In this document: piece by piece, positions 7,716 to 14,858 of the stretch
Position numbering within the stretch: position 1 is the first letter of the stretch
How the letters are laid out: the number at the start of each line of letters is the position of its first letter
Source: Clostridiaceae bacterium AF10-41
GTDB lineage: Bacteria; Bacillota; Clostridia; Clostridiales; Clostridiaceae
Length of the DNA: 16,344 bases
NCBI GenBank assembly: GCA_027686065.1
Contig: JAQCTH010000079.1
Span: 1-16,344, forward strand
Direction of reading: 5' to 3'
Position numbers and translations under genes: made by a program
The notes under the pieces: generated by a model
The model's input: only the letters and a program-made list of their open reading frames with translations
The model's database searches: none
Told to the model about the DNA's origin: nothing

Positions 7716-8537
7716 ATGAGAAAGAAGATAACAGGAATTTTAGTGAATTTAGAGCTTATTGTTATGTCTTTAGTTGTAATTGTACCAGTTTTATGGATTA
7801 TATTATCTTCATTTCAAAAAGGAAGTGGGCCATTAACAAAAATTAATTTTGCTAGTTTGACTTTAGATAATTATAGAAGGCTCTTTGCAGAAACTAATTA
7901 TGCGTTATGGTTCTGTAATACATTAAAAATTGCAGTTGCTAGTACAATATTTTCACTAATATTAATAATGCTAACCTCTTGGATTATGTCAAGGTTTAAA
8001 TTTAAGGGCAAAAAAGCAAGTCTTATGACAATTATGATTATTTCTATGTTCCCAACATTTTTATCAATGACAGCTATATATACTTTATTTCTATTATTAG
8101 GGTTAGTAGGAAATCCAATTAGTATGATAATTGTATATTCGGTAGGGGCAATCCCCTATAATACATGGCTAGTAAAGGGATATTTAGATGGAGTTCCATT
8201 TGCAATAGATGAAGCAGCATATATTGATGGATGTACTAAATTCCAAGCTTTTTATAAAATAATACTTCCTATGTCTAAACCAATTATTACTTATTGCGCA
8301 GTATCCCAATTTATGCTTCCATGGATGGACTTTATTTTGCCTAATATCTTACTAGCTAGTGATAAGTCTAAGACATTGGCAGTTGGATTATTTTCATTAA
8401 TAAATGGAAAGGAGAGTGTTAATTTCACAATTTTTGCAGCAGGAGCAATGCTTATAGCTATACCAATTACGATAGTATTTATTATTTTTCAAAAATATTT
8501 AGTTCAAGGTGTTTCAGCAGGAGCTGATAAAAGTTAA
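7716..8537 (+). CDS. malG: Maltodextrin ABC transporter permease, MalG-type
   Basis: Second permease of the sugar importer, 273 residues, with six predicted membrane segments and the EAA motif DEAAYIDGCTKFQAFYKIILP starting near residue 165. The first membrane helix (about 13-32) is followed by an extracytoplasmic region containing LTLDNYRRLF, as usual in MalG proteins. It pairs with the upstream permease to form the translocation pore. The ribosome-binding site AGGAGGA at 7704-7710 overlaps the stop codon of the preceding gene and is 5 bases from the ATG, pointing to tightly coupled expression. No ATPase gene is present in the locus, so the complex presumably uses an MsmX/MalK-type ATPase encoded elsewhere. 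Confidence 0.93.
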   Translation: MRKKITGILVNLELIVMSLVVIVPVLWIILSSFQKGSGPLTKINFASLTLDNYRRLFAETNYALWFCNTLKIAVASTIFSLILIMLTSWIMSRFKFKGKKASLMTIMIISMFPTFLSMTAIYTLFLLLGLVGNPISMIIVYSVGAIPYNTWLVKGYLDGVPFAIDEAAYIDGCTKFQAFYKIILPMSKPIITYCAVSQFMLPWMDFILPNILLASDKSKTLAVGLFSLINGKESVNFTIFAAGAMLIAIPITIVFIIFQKYLVQGVSAGADKS

Positions 8538-8540
8538 TTT

Positions 8541-8546
8541 GGAGGG
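8541..8546 (+). promoter_or_regulatory. Ribosome-binding site that selects the start of the binding protein
   Basis: GGAGGG is only 2 bases from the ATG at 8549 but 8 bases from the in-frame ATG at 8555, so the second ATG is better placed. Confidence 0.6.
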
Positions 8547-8554
8547 AAATGAAA

Positions 8555-9832
8555 ATGAAATTTAAAAAAATAATTAATTTACTTGTAGTATCATCAATGT
8601 TTATTGGTGTTATGGGTGGATGTGCTAAAAAAGAAATTCCAGTTGAAGATGATAATAAACCTAGGGAAACTGGTGATCTTACACCAGAAGAAGGAGCAGA
8701 ACTTACCTTTTGGACACTATCTGGAGATGCAGAATTTGGAAGTGCTATAGCAGAAGCTTTCCAAGCCAAATATGGTGTAAAAGTTAATGTTCAAGAAAAT
8801 GGCCTTGATTCCGTTAATAAAATGATGTTAGATGGACCAGCAGGGAATGGCGCTGATGTATTTATGGCAGCTCATGATAAATTTACAACGGCTAAGGATG
8901 CAGGCATTTTAGCAGAATTAGATGAAAAAGTTTCAAGCATTATAAAAGATGAAGTTAATGAGGTTGCTGTAAAGACAGTTACAGATGAGGGAAAGGTTTA
9001 TGGAGTTCCAGTATCTATTGAAACATATGCATTACTGTATAATAAAGAATTAATTAAGGGGGAACCTGCTAAAACTATGGAGCAAATTGAAGAAGAAGCA
9101 CTTAAATATAATGATGCTAGCTCAAATAAGTTTTGGTACTTAACAGTTCCAACAGATGGGTATCCTGCTTATCCTTTCTTAAGTTTATATGGTTTTGAGT
9201 TATTTGGATCTGATGGAAAGAATGGAGATAATCCAGGATTTAATACAATAGAATTTACAAAAGGGTTAGAAAAAATTGCAGAATTAAAAAAATATATACC
9301 AATTAAGTCAGAAGATTTGAAAATGGAGACAATGTCACTTCTTGAGCAAAATTTTAAAGATGGTAAAACAGCTTATTATCCAATAGGACCATGGTTAGTT
9401 AAATCATTAAAAGATGAGAAGGTGAACTTTGGTGTTACAACACTACCTACTATGGATGGAAAACAAATGAAATCATTTAGTGCAGTTCAAAATGCATATG
9501 TTTCATCTTATTCAAAATATCCTAAAGCGGCAGAATTATTAGCTTTATTCTTAGCTTCAGATGAAGCAGCACAAATCCTATATGATAAATCCTATAGAAT
9601 TACTGCAAAAAATGATATATCAAATATAAAAGGATTAAAAGATGATGAAGAACTAAGGGTATATTCTGAAGCGTTTAAAAGCTCTGTTCCTATGCCAAGC
9701 ACAAAAAGAATATCATATTATTGGACAACAATGATAGGAGTATTAAATGCTGTATTTGATGGAACATTAACACCAGAAGAAGGAGCTAAAAAAGCACAAA
9801 GTGATTTTGAAGCATTAGTAGCAAGTGAATAA
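8555..9832 (+). CDS. malE: Maltose/maltodextrin-binding lipoprotein (extracellular solute-binding protein)
   Basis: Solute-binding protein of 425 residues that captures sugar outside the membrane and delivers it to the two permeases. A lipoprotein signal is clear: positive KFKK, a hydrophobic stretch, then VMGGC with the lipidated cysteine at residue 23 from this start (25 from the upstream ATG). The mature part starts with a charged linker and continues as a family 1 binding protein: AELTFWTLSGDAEFGSAIAEAF, then the region around GVPVSIETYALLYNKELI and, further on, YYPIGPWL, which resembles the PxGPW segment of maltose-binding proteins. The gene is 11-17 bases after the permease gene. The ribosome-binding site favours the second of two close ATGs. 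Substrate is inferred from the neighbouring amylase. Confidence 0.93.
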   Translation: MKFKKIINLLVVSSMFIGVMGGCAKKEIPVEDDNKPRETGDLTPEEGAELTFWTLSGDAEFGSAIAEAFQAKYGVKVNVQENGLDSVNKMMLDGPAGNGADVFMAAHDKFTTAKDAGILAELDEKVSSIIKDEVNEVAVKTVTDEGKVYGVPVSIETYALLYNKELIKGEPAKTMEQIEEEALKYNDASSNKFWYLTVPTDGYPAYPFLSLYGFELFGSDGKNGDNPGFNTIEFTKGLEKIAELKKYIPIKSEDLKMETMSLLEQNFKDGKTAYYPIGPWLVKSLKDEKVNFGVTTLPTMDGKQMKSFSAVQNAYVSSYSKYPKAAELLALFLASDEAAQILYDKSYRITAKNDISNIKGLKDDEELRVYSEAFKSSVPMPSTKRISYYWTTMIGVLNAVFDGTLTPEEGAKKAQSDFEALVASE

Positions 9833-9834
9833 TG

Positions 9835-9842
9835 AAAGGAGA
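9835..9842 (+). promoter_or_regulatory. Ribosome-binding site that selects the amylase start
   Basis: AAAGGAGA is 6 bases from the ATG at 9849. An in-frame ATG at 9825 overlaps the preceding gene and lies upstream of this site, so it is unlikely to be used. Confidence 0.75.
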
Positions 9843-9848
9843 ATTACT

Positions 9849-11645
9849 ATGAATTTTGCAGCAATTATACATGAACCTAAGAGTTCCTTTTCATATGCAT
9901 ATAGTACAGACAAGCTTCATATAAGGATAAAAACAGCAAAAAATGATGTGGATAATATTGAACTTTTAGCAGTAGATCCATTTAATTGGATTCCAAGAAA
10001 TGATGGAAGTGGAGTATATGATTTTGATATAGATTCAGTATATAAAATTAAAATGGTAAAGGAACAAATTACAAGGGATCATGATTGTTGGTTTGCAGAA
10101 ATTAGCGATATAAAATGGAAGAGAATTAAATACTGTTTTATAATTGAAAATAAAAATGAAAAATATATATTAGGAAGCCATTATAGGCTTCCTTATACAA
10201 AAGATAAAAGTAAATTATATGATTTATTTAATTACTTTAATTATCCATATATAAATGCAGAAGATTTATATATAGCCCCAGATTGGGTATCTAATACTAT
10301 TTGGTATCAAATATTTCCTAAAAGCTTTTATGGAGGAAATAATAGTACAGAAGGGAATTTGCTTGGAATTATAGAAAAACTTGATTACATTAAGGAAGCG
10401 GGGTTTAATGGAATTTATTTAAATCCTATATTTGAATCACCTAGTCAGCATAAGTATGATACCACAGATTATTTTAAAGTTGATAAAGAGTTAGGTGATA
10501 ATGAGATTTTTGGTAAATTAGTTAAAGAAGCTCATAAACGTGGAATTAAGGTTATGTTAGATGCAGTATTTAATCATTGTGGATTTTTTCATCCGTATTG
10601 GCAAGATGTGGTGATTAAAGGAGAAAAATCTAAATACTATGATTGTTTCTATATACTAGATCCAGATAAGCCTATAGTAAATGGAAATTTGAAAAATGGT
10701 GTACCACAAGAAGTAGAAAGAGAAGATTTAAATTATTATACATTTGCTTATACCCAATCTATGCCAAAGTGGAATACAAGTAATCCTATTGCAAGAGAAT
10801 ATCTTTTAAATGTTGCATGTTATTGGGTTGAAAAATATGATATAGATGGCTGGAGATTAGATGTTTCAAATGAAGTATCTCATGATTTTTGGAGAGAGCT
10901 TAGAAAAAGATTGAAGTCGATAAAGCCAGATGTATATATATTAGGTGAAAATTGGGATAATTCATATCCTTGGCTAAAGGGTGATCAATTTGATGCAGTT
11001 ATGAATTATGAGTTTTCAATTCCTATTTGGTCTTATTTTCGCTTAAATAATACTGCTAAAATTAAATATAGCTCTAATGACTTTAAATTTGAGCTAAGTA
11101 AGTTATTAGTAGGATATCCAAAGCATTTAACTAAAAATCTTTTTAATCTTCTAGATAGCCATGATACAGAGCGATTTTTTAGTATAGTAAATGAAAAGGT
11201 AGAGGTTGCTAAGCTTGCATACTTGTTATTATTTACCTACCCAGGTTCTCCATGTATTTATTATGGCAGTGAAGTTGGTATGTCAGGTGGAGAGCATAAA
11301 AATAGACAACCAATGATTTGGGATGAAGCCAAGCAAAATAAGGAGTTATTTTTATTTATAAAAAAATTAATACAATTGCGTAAAACTTATGAAAGCTTTA
11401 GAATAGAAAACTTTCAGTGGATGAATATTGAAGAGGGAAACAATATTATAATGTATAAAAAGGAATGTGAAAAGGAAGTCTTATACGTAGTTTTAAATAA
11501 TGATAGTATAAGTAAGAAAATAGCATTTCCAGAAGAAATAAAAGGGCTAAAAGTTAAAGAGTGTATAGAAGAAAAGGATATCTTAATAGATAAAGAAATT
11601 GAACTTTTACCATATAACTATAAAGTTTATTTGCAAAATAAATAA
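9849..11645 (+). CDS. GH13 alpha-amylase / neopullulanase / cyclomaltodextrinase
   Basis: Glycoside hydrolase of 598 residues that should cleave alpha-glucosidic bonds of imported maltodextrins. There is no signal peptide, so it acts in the cytoplasm. The first 125 or so residues form the beta-sandwich domain (CBM34-like) typical of neopullulanase and cyclomaltodextrinase. The catalytic barrel then shows all four conserved regions: DAVFNH at Asp238, GWRLDVSNE with the nucleophile Asp338, ILGENW with the acid/base Glu367, and LLDSHDTERF with Asp439. A small C-terminal beta domain closes the protein. The start follows from the ribosome-binding site at 9835-9842. It is the last gene of the operon, 16 bases behind the binding-protein gene, and a strong hairpin follows the stop. 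Exact specificity within GH13 cannot be settled by eye. Confidence 0.94.
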   Translation: MNFAAIIHEPKSSFSYAYSTDKLHIRIKTAKNDVDNIELLAVDPFNWIPRNDGSGVYDFDIDSVYKIKMVKEQITRDHDCWFAEISDIKWKRIKYCFIIENKNEKYILGSHYRLPYTKDKSKLYDLFNYFNYPYINAEDLYIAPDWVSNTIWYQIFPKSFYGGNNSTEGNLLGIIEKLDYIKEAGFNGIYLNPIFESPSQHKYDTTDYFKVDKELGDNEIFGKLVKEAHKRGIKVMLDAVFNHCGFFHPYWQDVVIKGEKSKYYDCFYILDPDKPIVNGNLKNGVPQEVEREDLNYYTFAYTQSMPKWNTSNPIAREYLLNVACYWVEKYDIDGWRLDVSNEVSHDFWRELRKRLKSIKPDVYILGENWDNSYPWLKGDQFDAVMNYEFSIPIWSYFRLNNTAKIKYSSNDFKFELSKLLVGYPKHLTKNLFNLLDSHDTERFFSIVNEKVEVAKLAYLLLFTYPGSPCIYYGSEVGMSGGEHKNRQPMIWDEAKQNKELFLFIKKLIQLRKTYESFRIENFQWMNIEEGNNIIMYKKECEKEVLYVVLNNDSISKKIAFPEEIKGLKVKECIEEKDILIDKEIELLPYNYKVYLQNK

Positions 11646-11659
11646 TACAGTCTATTTAA

Positions 11660-11687
11660 TAAGGGACGCCTATGCGTCCCTTAATTT
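11660..11687. terminator. Hairpin terminator shared by two convergent genes
   Basis: A GC-rich perfect 10-bp stem, TAAGGGACGC (11660-11669) with GCGTCCCTTA (11674-11683), has a CTAT loop. Flanks on both sides are A/T-rich with modest T-tracts, fitting bidirectional termination between the amylase gene (+) and the gene ending at 11717 (-). Confidence 0.8.
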
Positions 11688-11716
11688 ACTATATAAAATA
11701 AGCTATTATGCATTAT

Positions 11717-12700
11717 TTAAAGTATTCTCCAAGGTTCTTCTATTTTTTCTTGAAGAATTGTATAGTCTACTTCTTTAACGACTTCTCTAGGCAGTTTAAG
11801 TTTTTTTAATTTGATATGAAAGTTATTAGAAAATACTTTTAAAGATTTTCCTATTTGTTTAGTAGAAGAATTAAATATCTCTAAAGGGGTTAAAAAGTTT
11901 TTACTATCTCTAAATTCATCTAAGTACCTAGATGCATCTTTAACAGCATCATTTGCACATAAATTTATTTTATCTATTAATTGTTCATTAAATTCTTCAG
12001 GATATGTTAATTGAAGAACTATCCTATAATTAGTTATTCTTGTTTGTCTACAAGGAATCTTAGCGGTTATTTCTTCGCCATCTATTTCACCTAAGTAATT
12101 TATTAAGAAGTCGTCTCTTATTTCAGGAACTTCTATGGAGGTTAAAACTTTTGTATAAATATTTCTTACACCATTAGATGAATATTCTTTTTTTGTATTT
12201 CTAAAAGGATTGGAAATTTCTGCAGGTTCAATACTAGAATCATTTGTGGAATCATCTGTAGAATCATTTCGATAACAAATAAATGAATCTATTTTCTTTA
12301 AATCAACTCCGAAATAAACCCAAGTTCCTCTAAACCATCTAAAGCCAGAAACAGTTTTACTGTCAACATTTAATAAAAATGCCCAGTAATTTCTACCATT
12401 AGTTTCCCAAATATAAGTAAATTTAAATAAGCAAAAACTAATAGAGCCAGGACTTACAGCTTTAGTTTTAGAATCTTTTGATTTATTATCCTTTTTTGTA
12501 TTAGTTCCTGAATTAAGTTTTTTAACCTCAGCACTATTTTTATTTGGCGTATAATTTGGTGGAGGACCTATATTTAAAGTACTACCACCAGGGAACGGAG
12601 AATTGTTTGCTGGAAAGCTAGGAAATAGGTTTCCAAACGGAGGAGGTTGAAATCTTGAATCATCTGGATACAAGATCGAATCATCATCATTAAAATTCAT
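11717..12700 (-). CDS. Unrecognised protein with proline-rich N-terminus and low-complexity linker
   Basis: I do not recognise a family. The 327-residue product has no signal peptide or membrane segment. It begins with an acidic stretch, then about 45 residues rich in Pro, Phe, Gly and Asn (QPPPFGNLFPSFP, GGSTLNIGPPPNY), then a Lys/Ser/Asp-rich linker. A compact hydrophobic and aromatic segment follows at about 88-142, with WETNGRNYWAFLLNV and GFRWFRGTWVYFGVDL. Next come a Ser/Thr/Asp linker (DSTDDSTNDSS) and a mixed alpha/beta C-terminal part of about 150 residues. The ribosome-binding site AGGAGTG on the minus strand is well spaced. Composition matches the rest of the window. Proline/phenylalanine-rich N-termini of this kind occur in some structural spore or surface proteins, but nothing here proves such a role. 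Confidence 0.85.
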   Translation of the reverse strand: MNFNDDDSILYPDDSRFQPPPFGNLFPSFPANNSPFPGGSTLNIGPPPNYTPNKNSAEVKKLNSGTNTKKDNKSKDSKTKAVSPGSISFCLFKFTYIWETNGRNYWAFLLNVDSKTVSGFRWFRGTWVYFGVDLKKIDSFICYRNDSTDDSTNDSSIEPAEISNPFRNTKKEYSSNGVRNIYTKVLTSIEVPEIRDDFLINYLGEIDGEEITAKIPCRQTRITNYRIVLQLTYPEEFNEQLIDKINLCANDAVKDASRYLDEFRDSKNFLTPLEIFNSSTKQIGKSLKVFSNNFHIKLKKLKLPREVVKEVDYTILQEKIEEPWRIL

Positions 12701-12754
12701 TGATACACTCCTAATATAGTATTTCTATAATTAGTATAAGTAAGTGAAGCTTAA

Positions 12755-12791
12755 ATTGTTACTTTCATTTATATGATTCATTGGTAACAAT
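12755..12791. repeat. 8-bp inverted repeat in the divergent intergenic region
   Basis: ATTGTTAC (12755-12762) and GTAACAAT (12784-12791) are perfect inverted copies with a 21-base spacer. The right arm overlaps the left arm of the larger hairpin at 12787-12830, so the two pairings exclude each other in RNA. Confidence 0.5.
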
Positions 12792-12830
12792 CTCATAATA
12801 TTCGTAATACAAATATTATGAGGTGATTGT
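12787..12830 (+). repeat. Bulged hairpin covering the acetyltransferase ribosome-binding site
   Basis: ACAATC plus TCATAATATT (12787-12802) pairs with AATATTATGA (12812-12821) and, after a 3-base GGT bulge, with GATTGT (12825-12830), giving 16 pairs around a 9-base loop. The right side includes the only purine-rich ribosome-binding candidate, GAGGTGA (12820-12826), of the downstream gene. It may be a leader RNA structure or a DNA dyad serving as operator. Confidence 0.5.
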
Positions 12831-12836
12831 CTTGGG

Positions 12837-13301
12837 ATAGAAATAAGACATGCTAAATTAGAAGATTATAAATATATAAGTAAGATTTCAAAAGAACTAC
12901 ACACATTTCATATTAAAAATAGGCCAGATGTATATAAAGAAGTAAACAAGACAATTTATAAATCATATTTTAAGGAATTATTAAGTGATAATAATGTAGA
13001 AATCATAGTGATAACTAAAAATAAAAAAATAGTAGGATACACAATAATAAGGTATATAGAGATTAAAAATATAGATTTATTACAAGATAAGTTCTTTGCT
13101 TATATAGATGAAATTTGTATAGATGAAAGTAATAGAAGAGAAGGGTTGGGAAGAATGTTATTTGACTATTCTTATGATTTAGTAAAGTTTAATGGGGCTG
13201 AGAGCTTGGAACTTGGTGTTTGGAGTTTTAATGAAAAGGCAATAGGATTTTATAAGGCTATGGGAATGGTGGAGAAGAACATAAGAATGGAGAAGAAGTG
13301 A
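12837..13301 (+). CDS. GNAT family N-acetyltransferase, frame intact but without canonical start codon
   Basis: Cytoplasmic acetyl-CoA-dependent acetyltransferase of about 154 residues. The frame reads IEIRHAKLEDYKYISKISKEL, a usual GNAT first strand and helix, then HIKNRPDVY, and later motif A with CIDESNRREGLGRMLF, whose RREGLG is the acetyl-CoA pyrophosphate loop. The C-terminal NEKAIGFYKAMGM matches motif B. Oddly, this frame has no ATG, GTG or TTG before a GTG at 13008, and that start would remove the first strand and both helices. The frame opens after a stop at 12819. A TTG at 12832-12834, well placed behind GAGGTGA, is one base out of frame and stops at once. Either an ATA start, a one-base lesion (pseudogene) or a sequencing error explains this. 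The 5' boundary given is provisional; the substrate is unknown. Confidence 0.65.
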   Translation: MEIRHAKLEDYKYISKISKELHTFHIKNRPDVYKEVNKTIYKSYFKELLSDNNVEIIVITKNKKIVGYTIIRYIEIKNIDLLQDKFFAYIDEICIDESNRREGLGRMLFDYSYDLVKFNGAESLELGVWSFNEKAIGFYKAMGMVEKNIRMEKK

Positions 13302-13447
13302 AAAAATGAAAGAATGTCACATTCGTTGAATTATGAAAAGGAGACTGTTTGTAGGATAAATCTACAAAAGCGCAATAGGTAAATGATAATTGATAATGGG
13401 AATGCATACCCTATAGAATTTATAAAACAAGAGTGTATAAGAATTTT
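13302..13447 (+). other. Unassigned 146-base stretch between the acetyltransferase and a terminator
   Basis: No gene is convincing here. It contains a 7-bp hairpin TTTGTAG/CTACAAA (13348-13354 with 13362-13368), a GAATG/CATTC dyad near 13312-13324, and two tiny frames of fewer than ten codons. It could be an untranslated 3' region or a small RNA ending at the terminator that follows. No known riboswitch class is recognisable. Confidence 0.35.
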
Positions 13448-13487
13448 AAAGGGAGTCGCGTTAGTTTTGCGGCTTCCTTTAGTTTTT
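13448..13487 (+). terminator. Rho-independent terminator upstream of the GntR operon
   Basis: A 12-bp stem, AAAGGGAGTCGC (13448-13459) with GCGGCTTCCTTT (13469-13480) and two wobble pairs, has a 9-base loop and is followed by AGTTTTT. It isolates the GntR operon from the acetyltransferase unit. Confidence 0.85.
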
Positions 13488-13581
13488 AAATAATAGGAAT
13501 TAGTATATGATTGACAAGAATTAATATAAAATTTTTATTATTAATTATATAGAATATATTTAGTAATAAATGTAAAAAGTA

Positions 13582-13611
13582 TTGACTTTTTATGTATATA
13601 CTGTATATAGT
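13582..13611 (+). promoter_or_regulatory. Sigma-A promoter of the GntR/ABC operon
   Basis: TTGACT (13582-13587) is followed by overlapping -10 candidates: TATATA (13604-13609, 16-base spacing, preceded by TG) and TATAGT (13606-13611, 18-base spacing). Either gives a transcript start near 13616-13618, about 30 bases before the ATG. The remaining 90 bases upstream, to the previous terminator, are AT-rich without a clear element. Confidence 0.7.
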
Positions 13612-13621
13612 ATACATATAC
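13591..13621. promoter_or_regulatory. Candidate GntR operator over the -10 box
   Basis: TATACT (13597-13602) and AGTATA (13609-13614) are perfect inverted arms with a 6-base centre. A second, slightly shifted symmetry pairs GTATAT (13594-13599) with ATATAC (13616-13621). The dyads cover the -10 box, as expected for an autorepressing YtrA-type GntR protein. Confidence 0.6.
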
Positions 13622-13648
13622 AGAAAGTACGGTTGTGTGAGGTGAAAT

Positions 13649-14023
13649 ATGAAAATAATAGTTAGTAACTCATCTAAGCTGCCTATATATGAACAAATAG
13701 CTAATTCTATAAAAGAAGAAATTATAAATGGGAGATTAGAGCCAAATGAAAAGTTACCTTCTATAAGGTCTTTAGCTAAGGATTTAAATATAAGTGTGAT
13801 TACAACTAAAAGAGCTTATGAGGAGCTTGAAAGTCAAGGATTCATTGAAACTGTTGGGGGAAAGGGATGTTATGTATCTTACTTTAATAAGGAGCTTATT
13901 TATGAAGAAAAACTTAAGGAAATAGAAGAAAAGTTAGAAGCAATTATGCAAATAGCAAGAGCAATAAAATTAGAAAAGAAAGATATTTATAACATGATAG
14001 ATTTGTTATATGAAGGAGAGTAG
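13649..14023 (+). CDS. GntR-family regulator, YtrA subfamily
   Basis: Small repressor of 124 residues. The winged helix-turn-helix covers about residues 8-72: PIYEQIANSIKEEIINGRLEP, then KLPSIRSLAKDLNISVITTKRAYEELESQGFIETVGGKGCYV. There is no large effector domain, only about 50 helical residues (EEKLKEIEEKLEAIMQIARAIKLEKK) that probably dimerise; this short tail defines the YtrA subfamily. YtrA-type genes usually lead operons of ABC exporters, exactly as here, and respond to cell-envelope stress or to a transported compound. The start follows the ribosome-binding site GAGGTGA at 13637-13643. The stop is one base before the ATPase start, so translation is coupled. Self-regulation through the dyad over its own -10 box is likely. 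Confidence 0.94.
   Translation: MKIIVSNSSKLPIYEQIANSIKEEIINGRLEPNEKLPSIRSLAKDLNISVITTKRAYEELESQGFIETVGGKGCYVSYFNKELIYEEKLKEIEEKLEAIMQIARAIKLEKKDIYNMIDLLYEGE
14013..14018 (+). promoter_or_regulatory. Ribosome-binding site that selects the ATPase start
   Basis: AAGGAG lies inside the end of the GntR gene, 6 bases before the ATG at 14025. An in-frame ATG at 14010 lies upstream of this site and is not favoured. Confidence 0.75.
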
Positions 14024-14024
14024 T

Positions 14025-14858
14025 ATGATTAGGGTTGAGAATGTAAATAAAACTAGAGGTAAATTTAAACTAGAAGATATTTCTTTTGAATTAAAAGAAG
14101 GTTATATAATGGGGGTAATCGGGCCTAATGGTTCTGGAAAGACAACATTAATAAAAATGCTTCTTGGATTAACTAAAAGTGATAGTGGGGAAATAAAAAT
14201 ATTTGATAAGGATATTTTTGAAGATGAAATTTATATTAAAGATAATATTGGATTTGTTTTTGATAATTTAAATTTTTATTCTCACTTAAGTGTTAAAGAT
14301 TTTAAGAAAATAGTCAGTAAAGCTTATTCAAAGTTTGATTCAAATCTTTTTGATTCTTATTTATGGCGATTTGGAATTCATAAAAAGTTATATATTGGAG
14401 AACTATCAAAAGGTGAAGCAATAAAGCTTATGATTGCTAATGCATTGTCTCATGATGCTAAGCTTTTAATATTAGATGAACCTACAGCAGGACTAGATCC
14501 TATTATAAGAAAAGATATATTAAAGTTACTTCAACAAGAAATAGAAAATGGAAAAAGAAGTGTTATTATTTCTACTCATATAACTTCAGATTTAGATGGA
14601 ATAGCAGATTATATAACATTTATTAACAAAGGAAAGTTAATTTTCTCACAAGATATGGAGTGGATAAAAGAAAGATATAGAATTTTCAGAGGATCAAAGG
14701 AAGAACTTGAAGAAAGCAAATTAAATTTTATTTCTATAAAAGAAACAAAGTATTATACAGAAGGGTTATTTATAAATAGAAAAGGGTTAGATAGTGACAA
14801 TGTAAGTATTCCAAATTTAGAGGATATAATGTTTCACTATGTAAAGGGTGAAAAATAA
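14025..14858 (+). CDS. ABC transporter ATP-binding protein
   Basis: ATPase subunit of 277 residues for an exporter-like ABC complex, at the inner face of the membrane. Walker A is GPNGSGKTT at residues 33-41, the signature region reads LSKGEAIKLMIANAL, Walker B is LLILDEPTAGLDP from residue 147 with Asp151 and Glu152, and the H-loop is STHIT. The signature LSKGE departs from canonical LSGGQ, a variant often seen in YtrB-like and related Gram-positive ABC-2 systems. About 60 residues follow the core and probably contact the permease. The start at 14025 has a good ribosome-binding site and lies one base after the GntR stop. The stop overlaps the ATG of the following permease gene by one base, so the three genes form one tightly coupled unit. 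Confidence 0.94.
   Translation: MIRVENVNKTRGKFKLEDISFELKEGYIMGVIGPNGSGKTTLIKMLLGLTKSDSGEIKIFDKDIFEDEIYIKDNIGFVFDNLNFYSHLSVKDFKKIVSKAYSKFDSNLFDSYLWRFGIHKKLYIGELSKGEAIKLMIANALSHDAKLLILDEPTAGLDPIIRKDILKLLQQEIENGKRSVIISTHITSDLDGIADYITFINKGKLIFSQDMEWIKERYRIFRGSKEELEESKLNFISIKETKYYTEGLFINRKGLDSDNVSIPNLEDIMFHYVKGEK

Noticed and set aside
13008..13301. Short acetyltransferase starting at GTG 13008
   Set aside because: It has no ribosome-binding site and would lack the first strand and helices of the GNAT fold, which are plainly encoded upstream in the same frame.
13302..13447. c-di-GMP or purine riboswitch in the gap before the GntR operon
   Set aside because: The conserved core sequences of these classes are not present, and the terminator that follows is separated from the next gene by its own promoter.
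13383..13493. A 36-codon frame starting with ATG downstream of the acetyltransferase
   Set aside because: It reads straight through a clear terminator hairpin, has no good ribosome-binding site, and its product has no recognisable features.
13511..13541. TTGACA at 13511 as an additional promoter for the GntR operon
   Set aside because: The nearest -10-like sequence, TATTAT at 13536, requires a 19-base spacer; the promoter at 13582 is better and is overlapped by a dyad.
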